A DNA stretch of 61,350 nucleotides from Lachnospiraceae bacterium. GTDB lineage: Bacteria > Bacillota > Clostridia > Lachnospirales > Lachnospiraceae. Both the position numbers and the translations under genes were made by a program. Below the pieces are notes generated by a model. That model worked only from the letters and a program-made list of their open reading frames with translations, searched no databases and was not told the origin of the DNA. This document shows positions 1 through 9,656 of this stretch, piece after piece. The stretch is taken from assembly GCA_021199495.1 (NCBI GenBank), contig JAJQHY010000059.1, positions 1 through 61,350 of the forward strand, read 5' to 3'. Position 1 is the stretch's first letter, and each line of letters begins with the position of its first letter.

Positions 1-101
1 AGGCTATATAAGGCCTGCAGCGTTTTTGCTTTTATTTAACTGTCAAAGTCCCGAGCCATTAAATCTTACGAATCTTACAGATACAGACAACCGATTTTTC
101 A

Positions 102-130
102 TTGACACACTACACAAAAAGCGGTATAGT
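102..130 (+). promoter_or_regulatory. SigA-type promoter of the phosphoglucomutase gene
   Basis: TTGACA at 102-107 and TATAGT at 125-130 are separated by 17 bases. The first coding start lies about 60 bases downstream, which leaves a short leader. Confidence 0.7.
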
Positions 131-192
131 GAAAGGGAAAAATATGGCATTATGTCCAAATTTTTACTATCATAGGAATTGGAGTGTATGAC

Positions 193-1875
193 ATGTATCA
201 GGATGATTACAAGCGTTGGCTTTCCGCCAATCTGGAAGATGCGGATCTGAAGCCTGAACTGGCCCGGATCGCAGGAAATGATGACGAGATCAAGGATCGC
301 TTTGCGGTAGCATTGAAATTCGGCACTGCAGGCCTTCGCGGTGTGCTGGGCGCCGGCACCAACCGCATGAATATTTATGTGGTACGTCAGGCCACGCAGG
401 GCCTGGCCAACTGGGTCAAGACCCAGGGAGGCAATCAGCTGGTGGCCATCAGCTACGACAGCCGCTTAAAGAGCGATGTTTTCGCTAAGACCGCTGCTGG
501 CGTGCTCGCTGCCAACGGCATCAAGGTCAGAATTTATGACGCGCTGATGCCCGTTCCGGCCCTCTCCTTCGCGACACGCTACTATCAGTGCAACGCCGGC
601 ATCATGGTGACCGCGTCGCACAACCCCGCCAAATACAACGGCTACAAGGCCTACGGCCCCGACGGCTGCCAGATGACCGATGATGCCGCCGCTATCGTTT
701 ACGCCGAGATCCAGAAAACAGATGTCCTGACCGGCGCGAAATACATCTCCTTCGCGCAGGGCGTGGAGGATGGCCTGATCCGCTTCGTCGGCGATGACTG
801 CAAGGAAGCCTTCTACGAGGCTATCGAAGCCCGCCAGGTACGTCCGGGTCTGTGCAGGACCGCGGGATTGAAACTGGTTTACAGCCCATTGAACGGCTCC
901 GGCCTGGTGCCTGTCACTCATGTTCTGAATGATATCGGTATCGAAGACATCACCATCGTACCGGATCAGGAATATCCGAACGGCTACTTCACCACCTGCA
1001 GCTATCCCAATCCCGAAATCTACGCGGCTTTGGAGCAGGGTCTGAAGCTGGCTGAGCAGACCGGCGCGGACTTGATGCTTGCCACCGACCCGGATGCGGA
1101 TCGTGTCGGCATCGCCATGAAGTGTCCGGACGGCTCCTATGAACTCGTCAGCGGCAATGAAATGGGTGTTCTGTTATTAGACTACATCTGCGCGGGCCGC
1201 ATTGAGAAGGGCACCATGCCCAAGAATCCCGTTGCGGTGAAATCCATCGTTTCCACACCTTTAGCAGACGCAGTGGCTGCACACTATGGTGTGGAAATGA
1301 GAAATGTTCTGACCGGCTTTAAGTGGATCGGCGACCAGATCGCAAACCTGGAAGCGGCCGGCGAGGTAGATCGCTTCATCTTCGGCTTCGAGGAAAGCTA
1401 CGGCTACCTGGCAGGTCCTTATGTCCGTGACAAGGACGCCGTCATCGCCTCCATGCTGATCTGCGAGATGGCGGCTTACTACCGCTCCATCGGCAGCTCC
1501 ATCAAGGAGCACCTGGAAGAGCTCTACGCCCAGTATGGGAGATACTTAAATAAAGTGGACAGTTTTGAGTTCCCGGGTCTCACCGGCATGGACAAGATGA
1601 GCTCCATCATGCAGGGACTGCGCGACAATCCTCCCGCTGAAATCGGCGGCTATGCGGTCACGAAGGTTACCGACTATCAGAAGCCTGAGGAAACCGGCCT
1701 GCCGGCCGCAAACGTCCTGATTTACGCCCTGGAAGGCGGCGCCACCACCGTAGTACGTCCCTCCGGCACCGAGCCGAAGATCAAGACTTACTTCACTACG
1801 CTTGGCAAGGACGTTGCCGAGGCACAGGCACAGAAGGATCAGCTCGCGGAAGCGTTGAAGCCGATTCTGGCATAA
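193..1875 (+). CDS. pgcA: alpha-phosphoglucomutase / phosphomannomutase family protein
   Basis: Interconverts glucose-1-phosphate and glucose-6-phosphate (or the mannose equivalents) in the cytoplasm, feeding envelope sugar synthesis. About 560 residues, the usual length for Firmicutes PgcA. Seen: the FGTAGLRG start motif near residue 45, the phosphoserine loop TASHNP near 142, the metal loop DPDADR near 300, the sugar-binding GFEESYG near 405 and the phosphate-binding RPSGTEPK near 540. All four functional loops are intact. An in-frame GTG at 184 is possible, but GGAG at 181-184 sits 8 bases before ATG 193, so 193 is preferred. It is monocistronic, with its own promoter and terminator. Glucose versus mannose preference cannot be read from sequence. 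Confidence 0.93.
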   Translation: MYQDDYKRWLSANLEDADLKPELARIAGNDDEIKDRFAVALKFGTAGLRGVLGAGTNRMNIYVVRQATQGLANWVKTQGGNQLVAISYDSRLKSDVFAKTAAGVLAANGIKVRIYDALMPVPALSFATRYYQCNAGIMVTASHNPAKYNGYKAYGPDGCQMTDDAAAIVYAEIQKTDVLTGAKYISFAQGVEDGLIRFVGDDCKEAFYEAIEARQVRPGLCRTAGLKLVYSPLNGSGLVPVTHVLNDIGIEDITIVPDQEYPNGYFTTCSYPNPEIYAALEQGLKLAEQTGADLMLATDPDADRVGIAMKCPDGSYELVSGNEMGVLLLDYICAGRIEKGTMPKNPVAVKSIVSTPLADAVAAHYGVEMRNVLTGFKWIGDQIANLEAAGEVDRFIFGFEESYGYLAGPYVRDKDAVIASMLICEMAAYYRSIGSSIKEHLEELYAQYGRYLNKVDSFEFPGLTGMDKMSSIMQGLRDNPPAEIGGYAVTKVTDYQKPEETGLPAANVLIYALEGGATTVVRPSGTEPKIKTYFTTLGKDVAEAQAQKDQLAEALKPILA

Positions 1876-1880
1876 ACAAA

Positions 1881-1926
1881 AACATACAAGAAGCCGCCTC
1901 GGTCTGAGGCGGCTTCTCTGTATGTT
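1881..1926 (+). terminator. Rho-independent terminator after pgcA
   Basis: An 11-bp perfect GC-rich stem (1890-1900 with 1906-1916, loop of 5) is extended by an outer AACATA/TATGTT pairing and followed by a short T run. Confidence 0.85.
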
Positions 1927-1976
1927 TTCATAAATCATGATGATACTATGGATTGCTTCGCAAAATACGCAGCTGT

Positions 1977-2025
1977 GCATAAGTTCGATTACGAAAATCA
2001 CAGATTTTCTATCTCACTTATCCCG
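1977..2025 (+). repeat. dispersed repeat A, copy 1
   Basis: About 45 bases starting GCATAAGTTCGATTACG, then a small hairpin (GAAAATC, ACA, GATTTTC), then TCTCACTTA. It matches 52271-52317 closely, with compensating changes in the hairpin (GGAAATC/GATTTCC there). Read as protein, both copies give HKFDY-NHRF, but neither lies in a convincing gene. Confidence 0.7.
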
Positions 2026-2158
2026 CAATCCATAACACCACAAGGTGAATTGCCGCTATGCGGCAAGAGAGGGCAGCCTGGGCTGTTCGGAATCCGCACA
2101 ATTTGGCTAAAATACAGCCAAATTTGCTCCTTCCCCCACAGAGCGCCCTACGGGTGTC

Positions 2159-2234
2159 ATGTTGTTGCGGTCCCCAAGGTCATAAATACGAATGTAAACA
2201 TTCGATTTATGATCTTTGGTCCCTTGTATCATCA
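2159..2234 (-). repeat. dispersed hairpin repeat B, copy 1, starting at the aminopeptidase stop codon
   Basis: Arms 2169-2194 and 2199-2222 form an approximately 24-bp imperfect stem with a 4-base loop. On the minus strand the repeat begins TGATGATACAAGG, whose first TGA is the stop codon of the upstream gene. The second copy is at 12915-13014. It could act as a 3' end stabiliser or terminator, but there is no T run. Confidence 0.7.
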
Positions 2235-4019
2235 GATGGCTCTCGTATATTTCTTAAGCCACTCCTGTTCTTCCTCGTTCAGCATCGGGCAAAGGGTTTC
2301 ATAGACCTTCTGGTGATACGCATTCAGCCAGCCCTTCTCCCGCTCACTCATCAGATCGGGATTGATCGCGTCCAGATCAAAAGGAATCAGTGTCAGCGTC
2401 TCCAGATACATGAACTGCCCATAAGCGTTTCTGACTCCCTTTCTTACCAGCACCTCATTTTCCAGACGGATCCCGTGGGAGCCCTCAATATAGATACCCG
2501 GCTCGTCGGTGATGACCATCCCCTCCTGAAGCGGTTCATATGCCCCCTCCCGGATACGCCAGTTAAAGCCCGCGGGACCCTCATGAATATTTAAAAGATA
2601 ACCGACGCCGTGTCCGGTACCGTGATTGAAGTCCAGATTTCTCTCCCAGAACGGACGTCGCGCCTCATAATCCAGGTTCTGGCCGCAGGCGCCTTCCTTA
2701 AACTTCACATTTGCCAGGCTTAAGTTGCTGATCGCCACCAGTGTAAAATGATCCTTCATCACCTGAGGCACTTCACCTAACGCGTAAGTACGGGTCACAT
2801 CCGTGGAACCTTCATAAAAACCTGCGCCGGTATCGGTCAGATACAGAGCGCCCGGTTTTAACTCCACATTTGTCTCCGGTGTGGCGGAATAGTGTACAAT
2901 CGCACCATGCTCGCCATAGGAACTGATAGGGCCAAAGCTCGGCCGCAGGAAATTGCCCATTTCAGCCCGAAACGCGTCCAGCTTATCGGAAGCGCTGATC
3001 TCCGTAATCTTTTCTTTGCCCACATTTTCCTTCAGCCATTTCATGAAGCGCACATGCGCCACGCTGTCCTTTAATTCCGCCTGACGGATATTGGCAATCT
3101 CCGTCTCGTTTTTGACAGCCTTCATCAGAATCTCCGGGTTTCTCTTTTCTACCTTTGTTACATTCTCAGGGATCAGATGATACAGTGCGTAATTTAAGCG
3201 TCCCGGATCCAGCAACAGCGTATGGCTGCCGGACAGCTTCTGAATATCCTGATAAATATCGTTGTAGGAGTGAATGGTAACCTGATTCCTGGCAAAATCA
3301 TCCAGCATCTGCGCATCGGCCTTGGCCGCGTCCATATACAGATCCACATGATCCATCGCGATCAGACAGTAACTGTATACCAGCGGTGAATATCTCACAT
3401 CATCCCCTCTGAAATTAAAGGTCCAGCAGATGTCATCCAGTGTCGTCAGCACATGCAGATCGGCACCCTCTTTTGTCATCTTCTCACGGATTCGGGCAAG
3501 CTTACTCTCAGTGGTCTCGCCGGTATACTGTATATCCAGATGAAACGCCGGATTTGTGGACAGTGCGGGACGATCCTCCCAGATTTTATCAATCAGATCC
3601 TCTTTGTAGGAAATCGAGGCAACATTTTTTTCTGCAATTTCCGTGTACTTCGTTCCCATGCCCTTGGACACCACGCGTCCGTCGAAGCCGATGGTCTGCC
3701 CCTCGCCAACATGCTCCTCCAGGAACTTTTCCAGAGTAGGGACATCCGGTTCTCCCATCTTCATCAGCGTAATGGGAGATCCCTGAAGCTGCTGCGCCGC
3801 CTGGATAAAATAACGGCCATCCGTCCACAGATAAGCCTCCTCATCCGTAAAAAGCGCCGTCCCCGCGGAACCGGTAAAGCCTGTCATAAACTTACGCGCG
3901 GCAAAATAGGCCCCCGCATACTCACTCTGGTGGAAATCCGCACTGGGTACGATATAAAAATCCACCCCTGCCTTTTTCATTTCTGCTCTCAATGCCTGTA
4001 TTCTCTCAGTAACTGTCAT
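2232..4019 (-). CDS. Xaa-Pro aminopeptidase (M24B, aminopeptidase P family)
   Basis: A cytoplasmic metallopeptidase that removes N-terminal residues preceding proline. At 595 residues it is the long form: two creatinase-like N-terminal domains (about 1-310), the pita-bread M24 domain (about 315-530) and a C-terminal M24_C extension. The five metal ligands are visible: D396 (LTDTGAG), D407 (STDVTR), H470 (GTGHGVG), E506 (TDEPG) and E520 (RLENEV). AAAGGACA precedes the ATG at 4019. There is no signal peptide. It stands alone between a convergent and a divergent neighbour, and its stop codon is the first base triplet of hairpin repeat B. Confidence 0.95.
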   Translation of the reverse strand: MTVTERIQALRAEMKKAGVDFYIVPSADFHQSEYAGAYFAARKFMTGFTGSAGTALFTDEEAYLWTDGRYFIQAAQQLQGSPITLMKMGEPDVPTLEKFLEEHVGEGQTIGFDGRVVSKGMGTKYTEIAEKNVASISYKEDLIDKIWEDRPALSTNPAFHLDIQYTGETTESKLARIREKMTKEGADLHVLTTLDDICWTFNFRGDDVRYSPLVYSYCLIAMDHVDLYMDAAKADAQMLDDFARNQVTIHSYNDIYQDIQKLSGSHTLLLDPGRLNYALYHLIPENVTKVEKRNPEILMKAVKNETEIANIRQAELKDSVAHVRFMKWLKENVGKEKITEISASDKLDAFRAEMGNFLRPSFGPISSYGEHGAIVHYSATPETNVELKPGALYLTDTGAGFYEGSTDVTRTYALGEVPQVMKDHFTLVAISNLSLANVKFKEGACGQNLDYEARRPFWERNLDFNHGTGHGVGYLLNIHEGPAGFNWRIREGAYEPLQEGMVITDEPGIYIEGSHGIRLENEVLVRKGVRNAYGQFMYLETLTLIPFDLDAINPDLMSEREKGWLNAYHQKVYETLCPMLNEEEQEWLKKYTRAI

Positions 4020-4148
4020 ATTGTCCTTTCCGGCGTGCTTATTTCATACGCCAGTATCTCTTTTACGGTTCTTATTTAAGACCTTTTTTCTACAAAGCAT
4101 TGTAACACACTGCCCTGAAAAGTCAAATCAAAAGAAAGCTCTGAACGC

Positions 4149-4177
4149 TTGTCATTTTTCTCACATAATGCTATACT
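4149..4177 (+). promoter_or_regulatory. SigA-type promoter of the malic enzyme gene
   Basis: TTGTCA at 4149-4154 and TATACT at 4172-4177, with a 17-base spacer, lie 55 bases before the start codon. Confidence 0.65.
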
Positions 4178-4232
4178 CATGAATGCGGGAAACCGTTTTC
4201 AACCATACTACAAGCATAAAGGATGACGCAAA

Positions 4233-5381
4233 ATGACGACAAACGAAAAAGCACTTGAAATGCATAAACTCTGGAACGGGAAACTGGATATCCAGTCCAA
4301 GACTCCGGTAAAGACCCGGGAAGATCTGGCCATCGCCTACACGCCAGGCGTAGCGGAGCCCTGTAAGGTCATTGCCAAAGATCCGGACGCAGCCTATACC
4401 TATACCATGAAGGCCAACACCGTGGCAGTGGTATCCGACGGCAGCGCGGTTTTAGGACTTGGCAATATCGGCGCAAAGGCAGCCATGCCGGTGATGGAGG
4501 GCAAATCCGTATTATTCAAGGAATTCGGCGGTGTCAACGCAGTGCCGATCTGCCTGGACACGCAGGATACCGAGGAAATCATCAAAGCCGTGACCTGGAT
4601 TGCACCGGCTTTTGGCGGCATCAATTTGGAGGATATTTCCGCGCCCCGCTGCTTTGAAATCGAGACGCGGCTGAAGGAGACTCTGGACATCCCGGTGTTT
4701 CACGACGACCAGCACGGCACCGCGATCGTGGTGCTCGCGGCTTCCATCAACGCCCTGAAGGTGGTAGGCAAAAAAGCCTCTGACTGTAAGGTGGTGATCA
4801 ATGGTGCGGGTGCGGCCGGCATCGCCATCGCGAAACTTCTGATGAATTACGGCTTTCAGAATCTGATTCTCTGCGACCGCAAGGGTATGATTTATGACGG
4901 TGAGGAAGGCTTGAACTGGATCAAACAGGAAATGGCGCAGGTCACGAATTTACAAAAAGAAAAAGGTTCGCTTGCCGACGCGCTGAAAGGAGCCGATATT
5001 TTCGTAGGCGTGTCCAGTGCTAAAATGGTCACCGCCCAGATGGTACAGAGCATGGCCAAGGATCCCATCATCTTCGCCATGGCCAATCCGGAGCCGGAGA
5101 TCATGCCGGACATCGCAAAGGCCGCGGGCGCCGCTGTTGTTGGCACAGGCCGCAGCGACTTCCCCAACCAGATTAATAACGTCATCGCCTTCCCCGGCAT
5201 TTTCAAGGGCGCGCTGGAGGGCAGAGCAAAGCAGATCACGGAAGAGATGAAAATGGCCGCCGCAAAGGCGCTTGCCTCCCTGGTCTCCGATGAAGAACTG
5301 AACGCGGACTTTATTCTGCCGGAGGCTTTTGATCCAAGAGTGGCAGATACCGTTGCGAACGCGGTGAAGGCAAACATTTAA
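4233..5381 (+). CDS. NAD(P)-dependent malic enzyme (oxaloacetate-decarboxylating)
   Basis: Oxidatively decarboxylates malate to pyruvate and CO2. At 382 residues it is the short bacterial form without the C-terminal phosphotransacetylase domain. Seen: YTPGVAEPC (catalytic Tyr near 36), general-base Lys near 91, metal ligands ED at 133-134 and the FHDDQHGTA block at 157-163, Rossmann GAGAAG at 191-196, and TGRSDFPNQ near the C-terminal third. AAAGGATG precedes the ATG. The DUF4364 gene follows after 38 bases, so co-transcription is likely. Cofactor choice (NAD or NADP) is not decided. With ppdK at 33-35 kb it serves the PEP-pyruvate-malate node. Confidence 0.94.
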   Translation: MTTNEKALEMHKLWNGKLDIQSKTPVKTREDLAIAYTPGVAEPCKVIAKDPDAAYTYTMKANTVAVVSDGSAVLGLGNIGAKAAMPVMEGKSVLFKEFGGVNAVPICLDTQDTEEIIKAVTWIAPAFGGINLEDISAPRCFEIETRLKETLDIPVFHDDQHGTAIVVLAASINALKVVGKKASDCKVVINGAGAAGIAIAKLLMNYGFQNLILCDRKGMIYDGEEGLNWIKQEMAQVTNLQKEKGSLADALKGADIFVGVSSAKMVTAQMVQSMAKDPIIFAMANPEPEIMPDIAKAAGAAVVGTGRSDFPNQINNVIAFPGIFKGALEGRAKQITEEMKMAAAKALASLVSDEELNADFILPEAFDPRVADTVANAVKANI

Positions 5382-5419
5382 AGACAAATTGTTCATAGTA
5401 ACAGACGGGGTGATATATC

Positions 5420-5935
5420 GTGGCACAGGAACTTATGACTTTATACAAACTGATCATCCTGTATATGCTGGATCAGGTGAATTTTCCCCTGACCACAGCA
5501 CAGATCAGCGACTTTATTCTGGGAAAGGAATATACTGACTTTCTTTCCCTGCAGAACGCACAAAGTGAGCTGGTCGATGCCGGATTTATCCGGCCGGAAA
5601 CCGTGCGCAACCGCACCTATCTTAACATCACCGACGCAGGAAAAGAGACTCTTGGATTTTTCTCCAACCGGATCAGCGCCGCCATCAAAAAGGATATCGC
5701 TGATTATTTCCGGGAGCGGGAAATGCAGCTGCGCAATGAACACAGTATTTCCGCCAATTATTACAAATCCACCAGCGGCTCATTTGAGGTCCGCATGACG
5801 GCAAAGGAAGACAGCCTGATTTTAGTTGATCTGACGTTGTCCGTACCTAACCAGGAGATGGCACAGAACATGTGTGAAAAGTGGGAACGGAATAACCAGG
5901 AAATCTACCAGTATTTAATGGAGCGGCTTTTGTAA
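5420..5935 (+). CDS. DUF4364 family protein (winged-helix-like)
   Basis: 171 residues, soluble. The N-terminal half (LYKLIILYMLDQV, then LTTAQISDFIL and a helix with ELVDAGFI) reads like a winged helix-turn-helix similar to PadR or MarR regulators. The C-terminal half carries mixed beta/alpha segments. The family is common in Clostridia and has no assigned role known to me. It starts at GTG 5420, with GGGGTG about 8 bases upstream. Its position just behind malic enzyme suggests one transcript. Its stop codon lies inside the terminator stem. A DNA-binding role is inferred only from the predicted fold. Confidence 0.85.
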   Translation: MAQELMTLYKLIILYMLDQVNFPLTTAQISDFILGKEYTDFLSLQNAQSELVDAGFIRPETVRNRTYLNITDAGKETLGFFSNRISAAIKKDIADYFREREMQLRNEHSISANYYKSTSGSFEVRMTAKEDSLILVDLTLSVPNQEMAQNMCEKWERNNQEIYQYLMERLL

Positions 5936-5949
5936 GCCGCTCCGTTTTT
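5920..5949 (+). terminator. Rho-independent terminator overlapping the DUF4364 stop codon
   Basis: A 10-bp perfect stem GGAGCGGCTT/AAGCCGCTCC (5920-5929 and 5934-5943) with a 4-base loop, followed by GTTTTT. Confidence 0.9.
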
Positions 5950-6032
5950 CACATATTTCCAATCACAGCCATGCGCATTCAGCAATCTCATAATCGCCTG
6001 CCGTCATTTTACAACCTGCCCTGCGGACCGGA

Positions 6033-6797
6033 TTAATCAAACAGTAGTTCATCCACCGTCACAAATTCGTATCCCTGTTCTGTGAGCACATCAATCAGAT
6101 ACAAGGCAGCCTCCACAGTACTTAAATAGCTGTCATGCATGAGAATAATATCTCCGTCTTCCACATCCTTCAGAACGCGTTTAGCAACTGCCTGCGTGTT
6201 TTTGCTGCTCCAGTCCAGGGAATCCACATCCCAGAGAACCGGAAACATATTGCATAAAGCCTCAATCTCCTTATTCCACTCCCCATAAGGCGGGCGCACA
6301 AAAAGAATCTCTTCTCCCGTCAGCTCCTCCAGAATCTGACTGGTCTGTTCCAGCTCCTTAAAAAAAGTCTCCTCTCCAACCGCAGACAGCTCCACATGAC
6401 TGTAGGTATGGTTGCCGATCAGATGTCCCTCCTTGCGCATGCGCTCTATCAGCTCCGGATACGCCTCTGCGTTTTCTCCCGTGACAAAAAATGTGGCTTT
6501 CACGCCCCGCTCCTGAAGGCCGTCCAGCAGCATGGGTGTATAAACAGGATGCGGGCCATCGTCAAAGGTCAGCGCAACGCGGATGATGTCACAGTACGGA
6601 TCTGAATCCATGGCATCATTTCCGCCTGTCTGATCCTGTCCGGCGTTCTGCTCCTGTCTGCTGCTGCCTTCCGCGTCCGTTTCCAAAGCGCAATCCAGCA
6701 GCCGATTCCCCTGAATCACAATATCAAAAAAGAGTATGGACATCACCAGCCAGTACAGGACGGCTTTTGTCGATACTCTTTTGTATGTTTTATTCAA
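6033..6797 (-). CDS. membrane-anchored polysaccharide deacetylase (NodB domain)
   Basis: Predicted to remove N- or O-acetyl groups from cell-wall glycans outside the cell. 254 residues: an uncleaved signal anchor (about 12-30), a Gln/Asp-rich linker, then the NodB domain from about 70. All five motifs are seen: TFDDGPHP, the HTYSH metal pair, RPPYGEW, DVDSLDW and LMHDSY. The start is a TTG at 6797 with AGGTG 5 bases upstream; it keeps the membrane segment. The substrate could be peptidoglycan (PdaA/PgdA-like) or a sporulation glycan; sequence alone does not decide. Confidence 0.9.
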   Translation of the reverse strand: MNKTYKRVSTKAVLYWLVMSILFFDIVIQGNRLLDCALETDAEGSSRQEQNAGQDQTGGNDAMDSDPYCDIIRVALTFDDGPHPVYTPMLLDGLQERGVKATFFVTGENAEAYPELIERMRKEGHLIGNHTYSHVELSAVGEETFFKELEQTSQILEELTGEEILFVRPPYGEWNKEIEALCNMFPVLWDVDSLDWSSKNTQAVAKRVLKDVEDGDIILMHDSYLSTVEAALYLIDVLTEQGYEFVTVDELLFD

Positions 6798-6885
6798 TTT
6801 CGCACCTTGAGCAGGTTATTATTACAGTATATCAAGGTCAAAAAATATTATGCTGAAAACTCTTTCATTCGAGGGGAATCCAGTA

Positions 6886-7059
6886 TCAGTAAAACCTTCT
6901 CCTCTCCGCGTCATACGTGAACCCAGCCCTTGTCAGCGGCCCGACCACGTCCTCCACGGACACGTCCAGGTCGTCACAAAGGTCCTCCAGCGTCGGATAA
7001 TAGTCCCGCAGCTTCAAATTGATAAAGCTCATTAAAATCATTGGATCGCTTGGCAGCAT
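6886..7059 (-). CDS. DUF4250 domain-containing small protein
   Basis: A 57-residue gene whose start overlaps the last 22 bases of clpB. The protein begins [19 protein letters not shown] and contains [13 protein letters not shown], typical of DUF4250 proteins, which are about 55-60 residues. An AAAGGAGG site lies inside clpB just 3 bases before the ATG. The middle part reads as a short helix-turn-helix-like segment. Function is unknown. The overlap suggests translational coupling to clpB, so the protein may be made together with the chaperone under stress. Confidence 0.85.
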   Translation of the reverse strand: MLPSDPMILMSFINLKLRDYYPTLEDLCDDLDVSVEDVVGPLTRAGFTYDAERRRFY

Positions 7060-9632
7060 AGTCCTCCTTTTACCCTGTCGGTATCAATGTAAATGGTATC
7101 TCCGGCCTGCACCTGGTCGTTTAAGATCAGCTTTGCGGAAAGGGTTTCCACAGTTTTCTGCATAAAACGCTTCAGCGGACGTGCGCCGTACACAGGATCA
7201 TAAGCGCTCTCCACGATATAATCCACCGCCGCCGGAGACAGAGCCACTGAAAGCTCCTGATCCGCAAGGCGCTTATTGATATCCGCCACCAGCAGATCAA
7301 TGATGCTGCCGATATCCGTCTTCGTCAACGGCTTGAACAGGATCGTCTCATCCAGACGGTTTAAAAACTCCGGCCGGAAATGATTTTTCAGATCCTGCAT
7401 CACCAGTTCTTCCGCCTGCGGCGTAATGTTCCCTTCCGCATCAATGCCTTCGGTCAGGTACTGCGCGCCGATATTGGACGTCATGATCAAAATCGTATTT
7501 TTGAAATCCACCGTGCGGCCCTGGGAGTCGGTAATCCGGCCATCATCCAGCACCTGCAGCAGGACATTGAAAACATCCGGGTGTGCCTTCTCAATCTCAT
7601 CGAAAAGCACTACCGCGTAGGGCTTGCGGCGCACCGCCTCAGTCAGCTGTCCGCCCTCCTCATAGCCTACATATCCCGGAGGCGCTCCGATCAGGCGGGA
7701 TACGGAATATTTCTCCATATACTCGCTCATATCGATTCGCACCATATTGGCCTCATCGTCAAACAAAGCCTCCGCCAACGACTTGGCAAACTCTGTCTTG
7801 CCCACGCCGGTGGGGCCTAAAAACAGGAAGGAGCCGATGGGCTTGGACGGGTCTTTGATGCCGGCCTTGGAGCGCAGAATGGCCTCAGTCACTTTCGTAA
7901 CGCCTTCCTCCTGGCCGATGACGCGCTTATGCAGTACTTCATCCAGATGCAGGATCTTCGTCCGCTCGCCCTCCGTCAGCTTGGAGACCGGAATGCCGGT
8001 CCAGCGGCTGATGATTCGGGCAATCTCTTCCTCCGTCACACGCTCATGAACCAGACGATTCTCTCCGTTCTGACGGATCAGTTCCTCTCGCTGCTCCAGA
8101 TCCTTTTTCAGGGCAGGCAGTTTTCCGTAGGTTAACTCCGCCGCCTTCTCCAGATCACCGGCCTGGCTGGCCAGCTGAATCTGACGGTTGACCTCCTCGA
8201 TCTCTTCCCTTAAGCCGGAGAGACCCTCCACGCCCTTTTTCTCATTGTCCCACTGGGCCTTTTTATTCTGAAACTCCTCGCGCTGCCCGGCCAGCTCCGC
8301 CTGCAGCGTTTCCAGACGCTCCTGGCTTAAGTGATCCTCCTCTTTTTTCAAGGCGGCTTCCTCGATTTCCATCTGCGTAATGCGGCGCTGCTGCTCATCC
8401 AACTCGGTGGGCATGCTGTCCAGCTCGGTCTTAATCAGGGCGCAGGCCTCGTCCACCAGATCAATGGCCTTATCCGGCAGGAAGCGGTCAGAAATATAGC
8501 GGTGAGACAATGTGGCGGCCGCTACCAGGGCATTGTCCATGATCTTCACGCCATGGTATACCTCGTAGCGCTCCTTTAAGCCTCTGAGGATGGAAATGGT
8601 ATCCTCCACCGTCGGTTCCTCCACCATGACAGGCTGGAAACGGCGCTCTAAGGCCGCATCCTTTTCAATATATTTGCGGTACTCATCAAGGGTCGTCGCG
8701 CCGATGCAGTGCAGTTCGCCGCGCGCCAGCATGGGCTTTAACATATTGCCGGCGTCCATACTGCCCTCGGTCTTGCCAGCACCCACAATGGTATGCAGCT
8801 CGTCAATAAAGAGCAGGATCTGTCCTTCGCTCTTTTTGACCTCCTCGAGCACGGCTTTTAAGCGCTCCTCAAACTCGCCGCGGTATTTGGCACCCGCGAC
8901 CAACGCCCCCATATCGAGGGAGAAAATCTTTTTATCCTTCAGGCCATCCGGCACATCACCGCGCACAATCCGCTGTGCCAGGCCCTCCACCACAGCAGTC
9001 TTGCCCACACCGGGCTCACCGATCAGCACCGGGTTATTCTTCGTCTTACGGGAAAGAATGCGGATCACATTTCTGATCTCTGCATCCCTGCCGATCACCG
9101 GATCCATCTTACCGTCACGGGCCTTCTCCACCAGCTCCTCACCGTATTTATTCAGCGTATCATAGGTAGCCTCCGGATTATCACTGGTCACGCGCTGATT
9201 ACCGCGGACAGTGGAAAGCGCCTGTAAAAACCGCTCCCTGGTGATGCCGAATTCTTTGAAAATGGCTTTCATTTCCCGGTTGGGATAGTGGAGCAGGGAA
9301 AGGAACAGATGCTCCACCGACACATACTCGTCGCCTAGCTGTTTGGCCTCATCCTCCGCGTAAGTCAGCGCTTTATTTAAGTCATTGCCGATATAACGCT
9401 GGCCGCCCTGGACCTTGGGACGCTTCCCGATGGCCTGTTCCACACGATTCGTGAAATAAGGCAGCTGAATCTCCATCTTCTCGATCATCCTGGCGATCAG
9501 GCTGTCCTCTATGGTCAGAAGACTGTAAAGCAGATGTTCTTCCTCAATTTCCTGGTTACCGTAGTCCATGGCGATCTTTTCACAATTGTTCACGGCTTCC
9601 ATGGATTTCTGTGTAAATTTCGTTACGTTCAT
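7038..9632 (-). CDS. clpB: ATP-dependent chaperone ClpB (Hsp100 disaggregase)
   Basis: A hexameric AAA+ machine that pulls proteins out of aggregates, working with DnaK. 864 residues from ATG 9632. Domains: Clp N-domain (about 1-145), AAA1 with GEPGVGKTA and FIDELHT, a coiled-coil middle domain (about 405-520, Glu/Gln-rich), AAA2 with GPTGVGKTE and LFDEIEKAH, and a C-terminal D2-small domain. The longer frame opening 18 bases upstream is rejected because those codons form the GGGGGA ribosome site. The middle domain marks it as ClpB, not ClpC. Neither CIRCE (TTAGCACTC) nor a CtsR heptad repeat is visible upstream; a palindrome and long stem in the leader are seen instead. Confidence 0.97.
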   Translation of the reverse strand: MNVTKFTQKSMEAVNNCEKIAMDYGNQEIEEEHLLYSLLTIEDSLIARMIEKMEIQLPYFTNRVEQAIGKRPKVQGGQRYIGNDLNKALTYAEDEAKQLGDEYVSVEHLFLSLLHYPNREMKAIFKEFGITRERFLQALSTVRGNQRVTSDNPEATYDTLNKYGEELVEKARDGKMDPVIGRDAEIRNVIRILSRKTKNNPVLIGEPGVGKTAVVEGLAQRIVRGDVPDGLKDKKIFSLDMGALVAGAKYRGEFEERLKAVLEEVKKSEGQILLFIDELHTIVGAGKTEGSMDAGNMLKPMLARGELHCIGATTLDEYRKYIEKDAALERRFQPVMVEEPTVEDTISILRGLKERYEVYHGVKIMDNALVAAATLSHRYISDRFLPDKAIDLVDEACALIKTELDSMPTELDEQQRRITQMEIEEAALKKEEDHLSQERLETLQAELAGQREEFQNKKAQWDNEKKGVEGLSGLREEIEEVNRQIQLASQAGDLEKAAELTYGKLPALKKDLEQREELIRQNGENRLVHERVTEEEIARIISRWTGIPVSKLTEGERTKILHLDEVLHKRVIGQEEGVTKVTEAILRSKAGIKDPSKPIGSFLFLGPTGVGKTEFAKSLAEALFDDEANMVRIDMSEYMEKYSVSRLIGAPPGYVGYEEGGQLTEAVRRKPYAVVLFDEIEKAHPDVFNVLLQVLDDGRITDSQGRTVDFKNTILIMTSNIGAQYLTEGIDAEGNITPQAEELVMQDLKNHFRPEFLNRLDETILFKPLTKTDIGSIIDLLVADINKRLADQELSVALSPAAVDYIVESAYDPVYGARPLKRFMQKTVETLSAKLILNDQVQAGDTIYIDTDRVKGGLCCQAIQ

Positions 9633-9656
9633 ATTGATTCCCCCTTTCATTCATCT

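Larger units (their letters stand above)
1938..2234. repeat. 297-bp multi-hairpin intergenic element bounded by inverted TGATGATAC
   Basis: TGATGATAC at 1938-1946 is inverted as GTATCATCA at 2226-2234. Between them are four stem-loops: GAAAATC/GATTTTC near 1992-2009, TTGCCGC/GCGGCAA at 2050-2066, AATTTGGCT/AGCCAAATT at 2100-2124, and a long imperfect palindrome at 2169-2222. Two of its modules recur elsewhere in the window (12915-13014 and 52271-52317). It fills the gap between the convergent pgcA and aminopeptidase genes. Short open frames across it look accidental. A MITE-like element or mosaic of intergenic repeats is inferred. Confidence 0.55.

Noticed and set aside
1948-2594. Small frames across the 1938-2234 element (HKFDYENHRF and others)
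   Set aside because: They follow repeat modules and hairpins, run antisense into the aminopeptidase gene, and lack ribosome sites.
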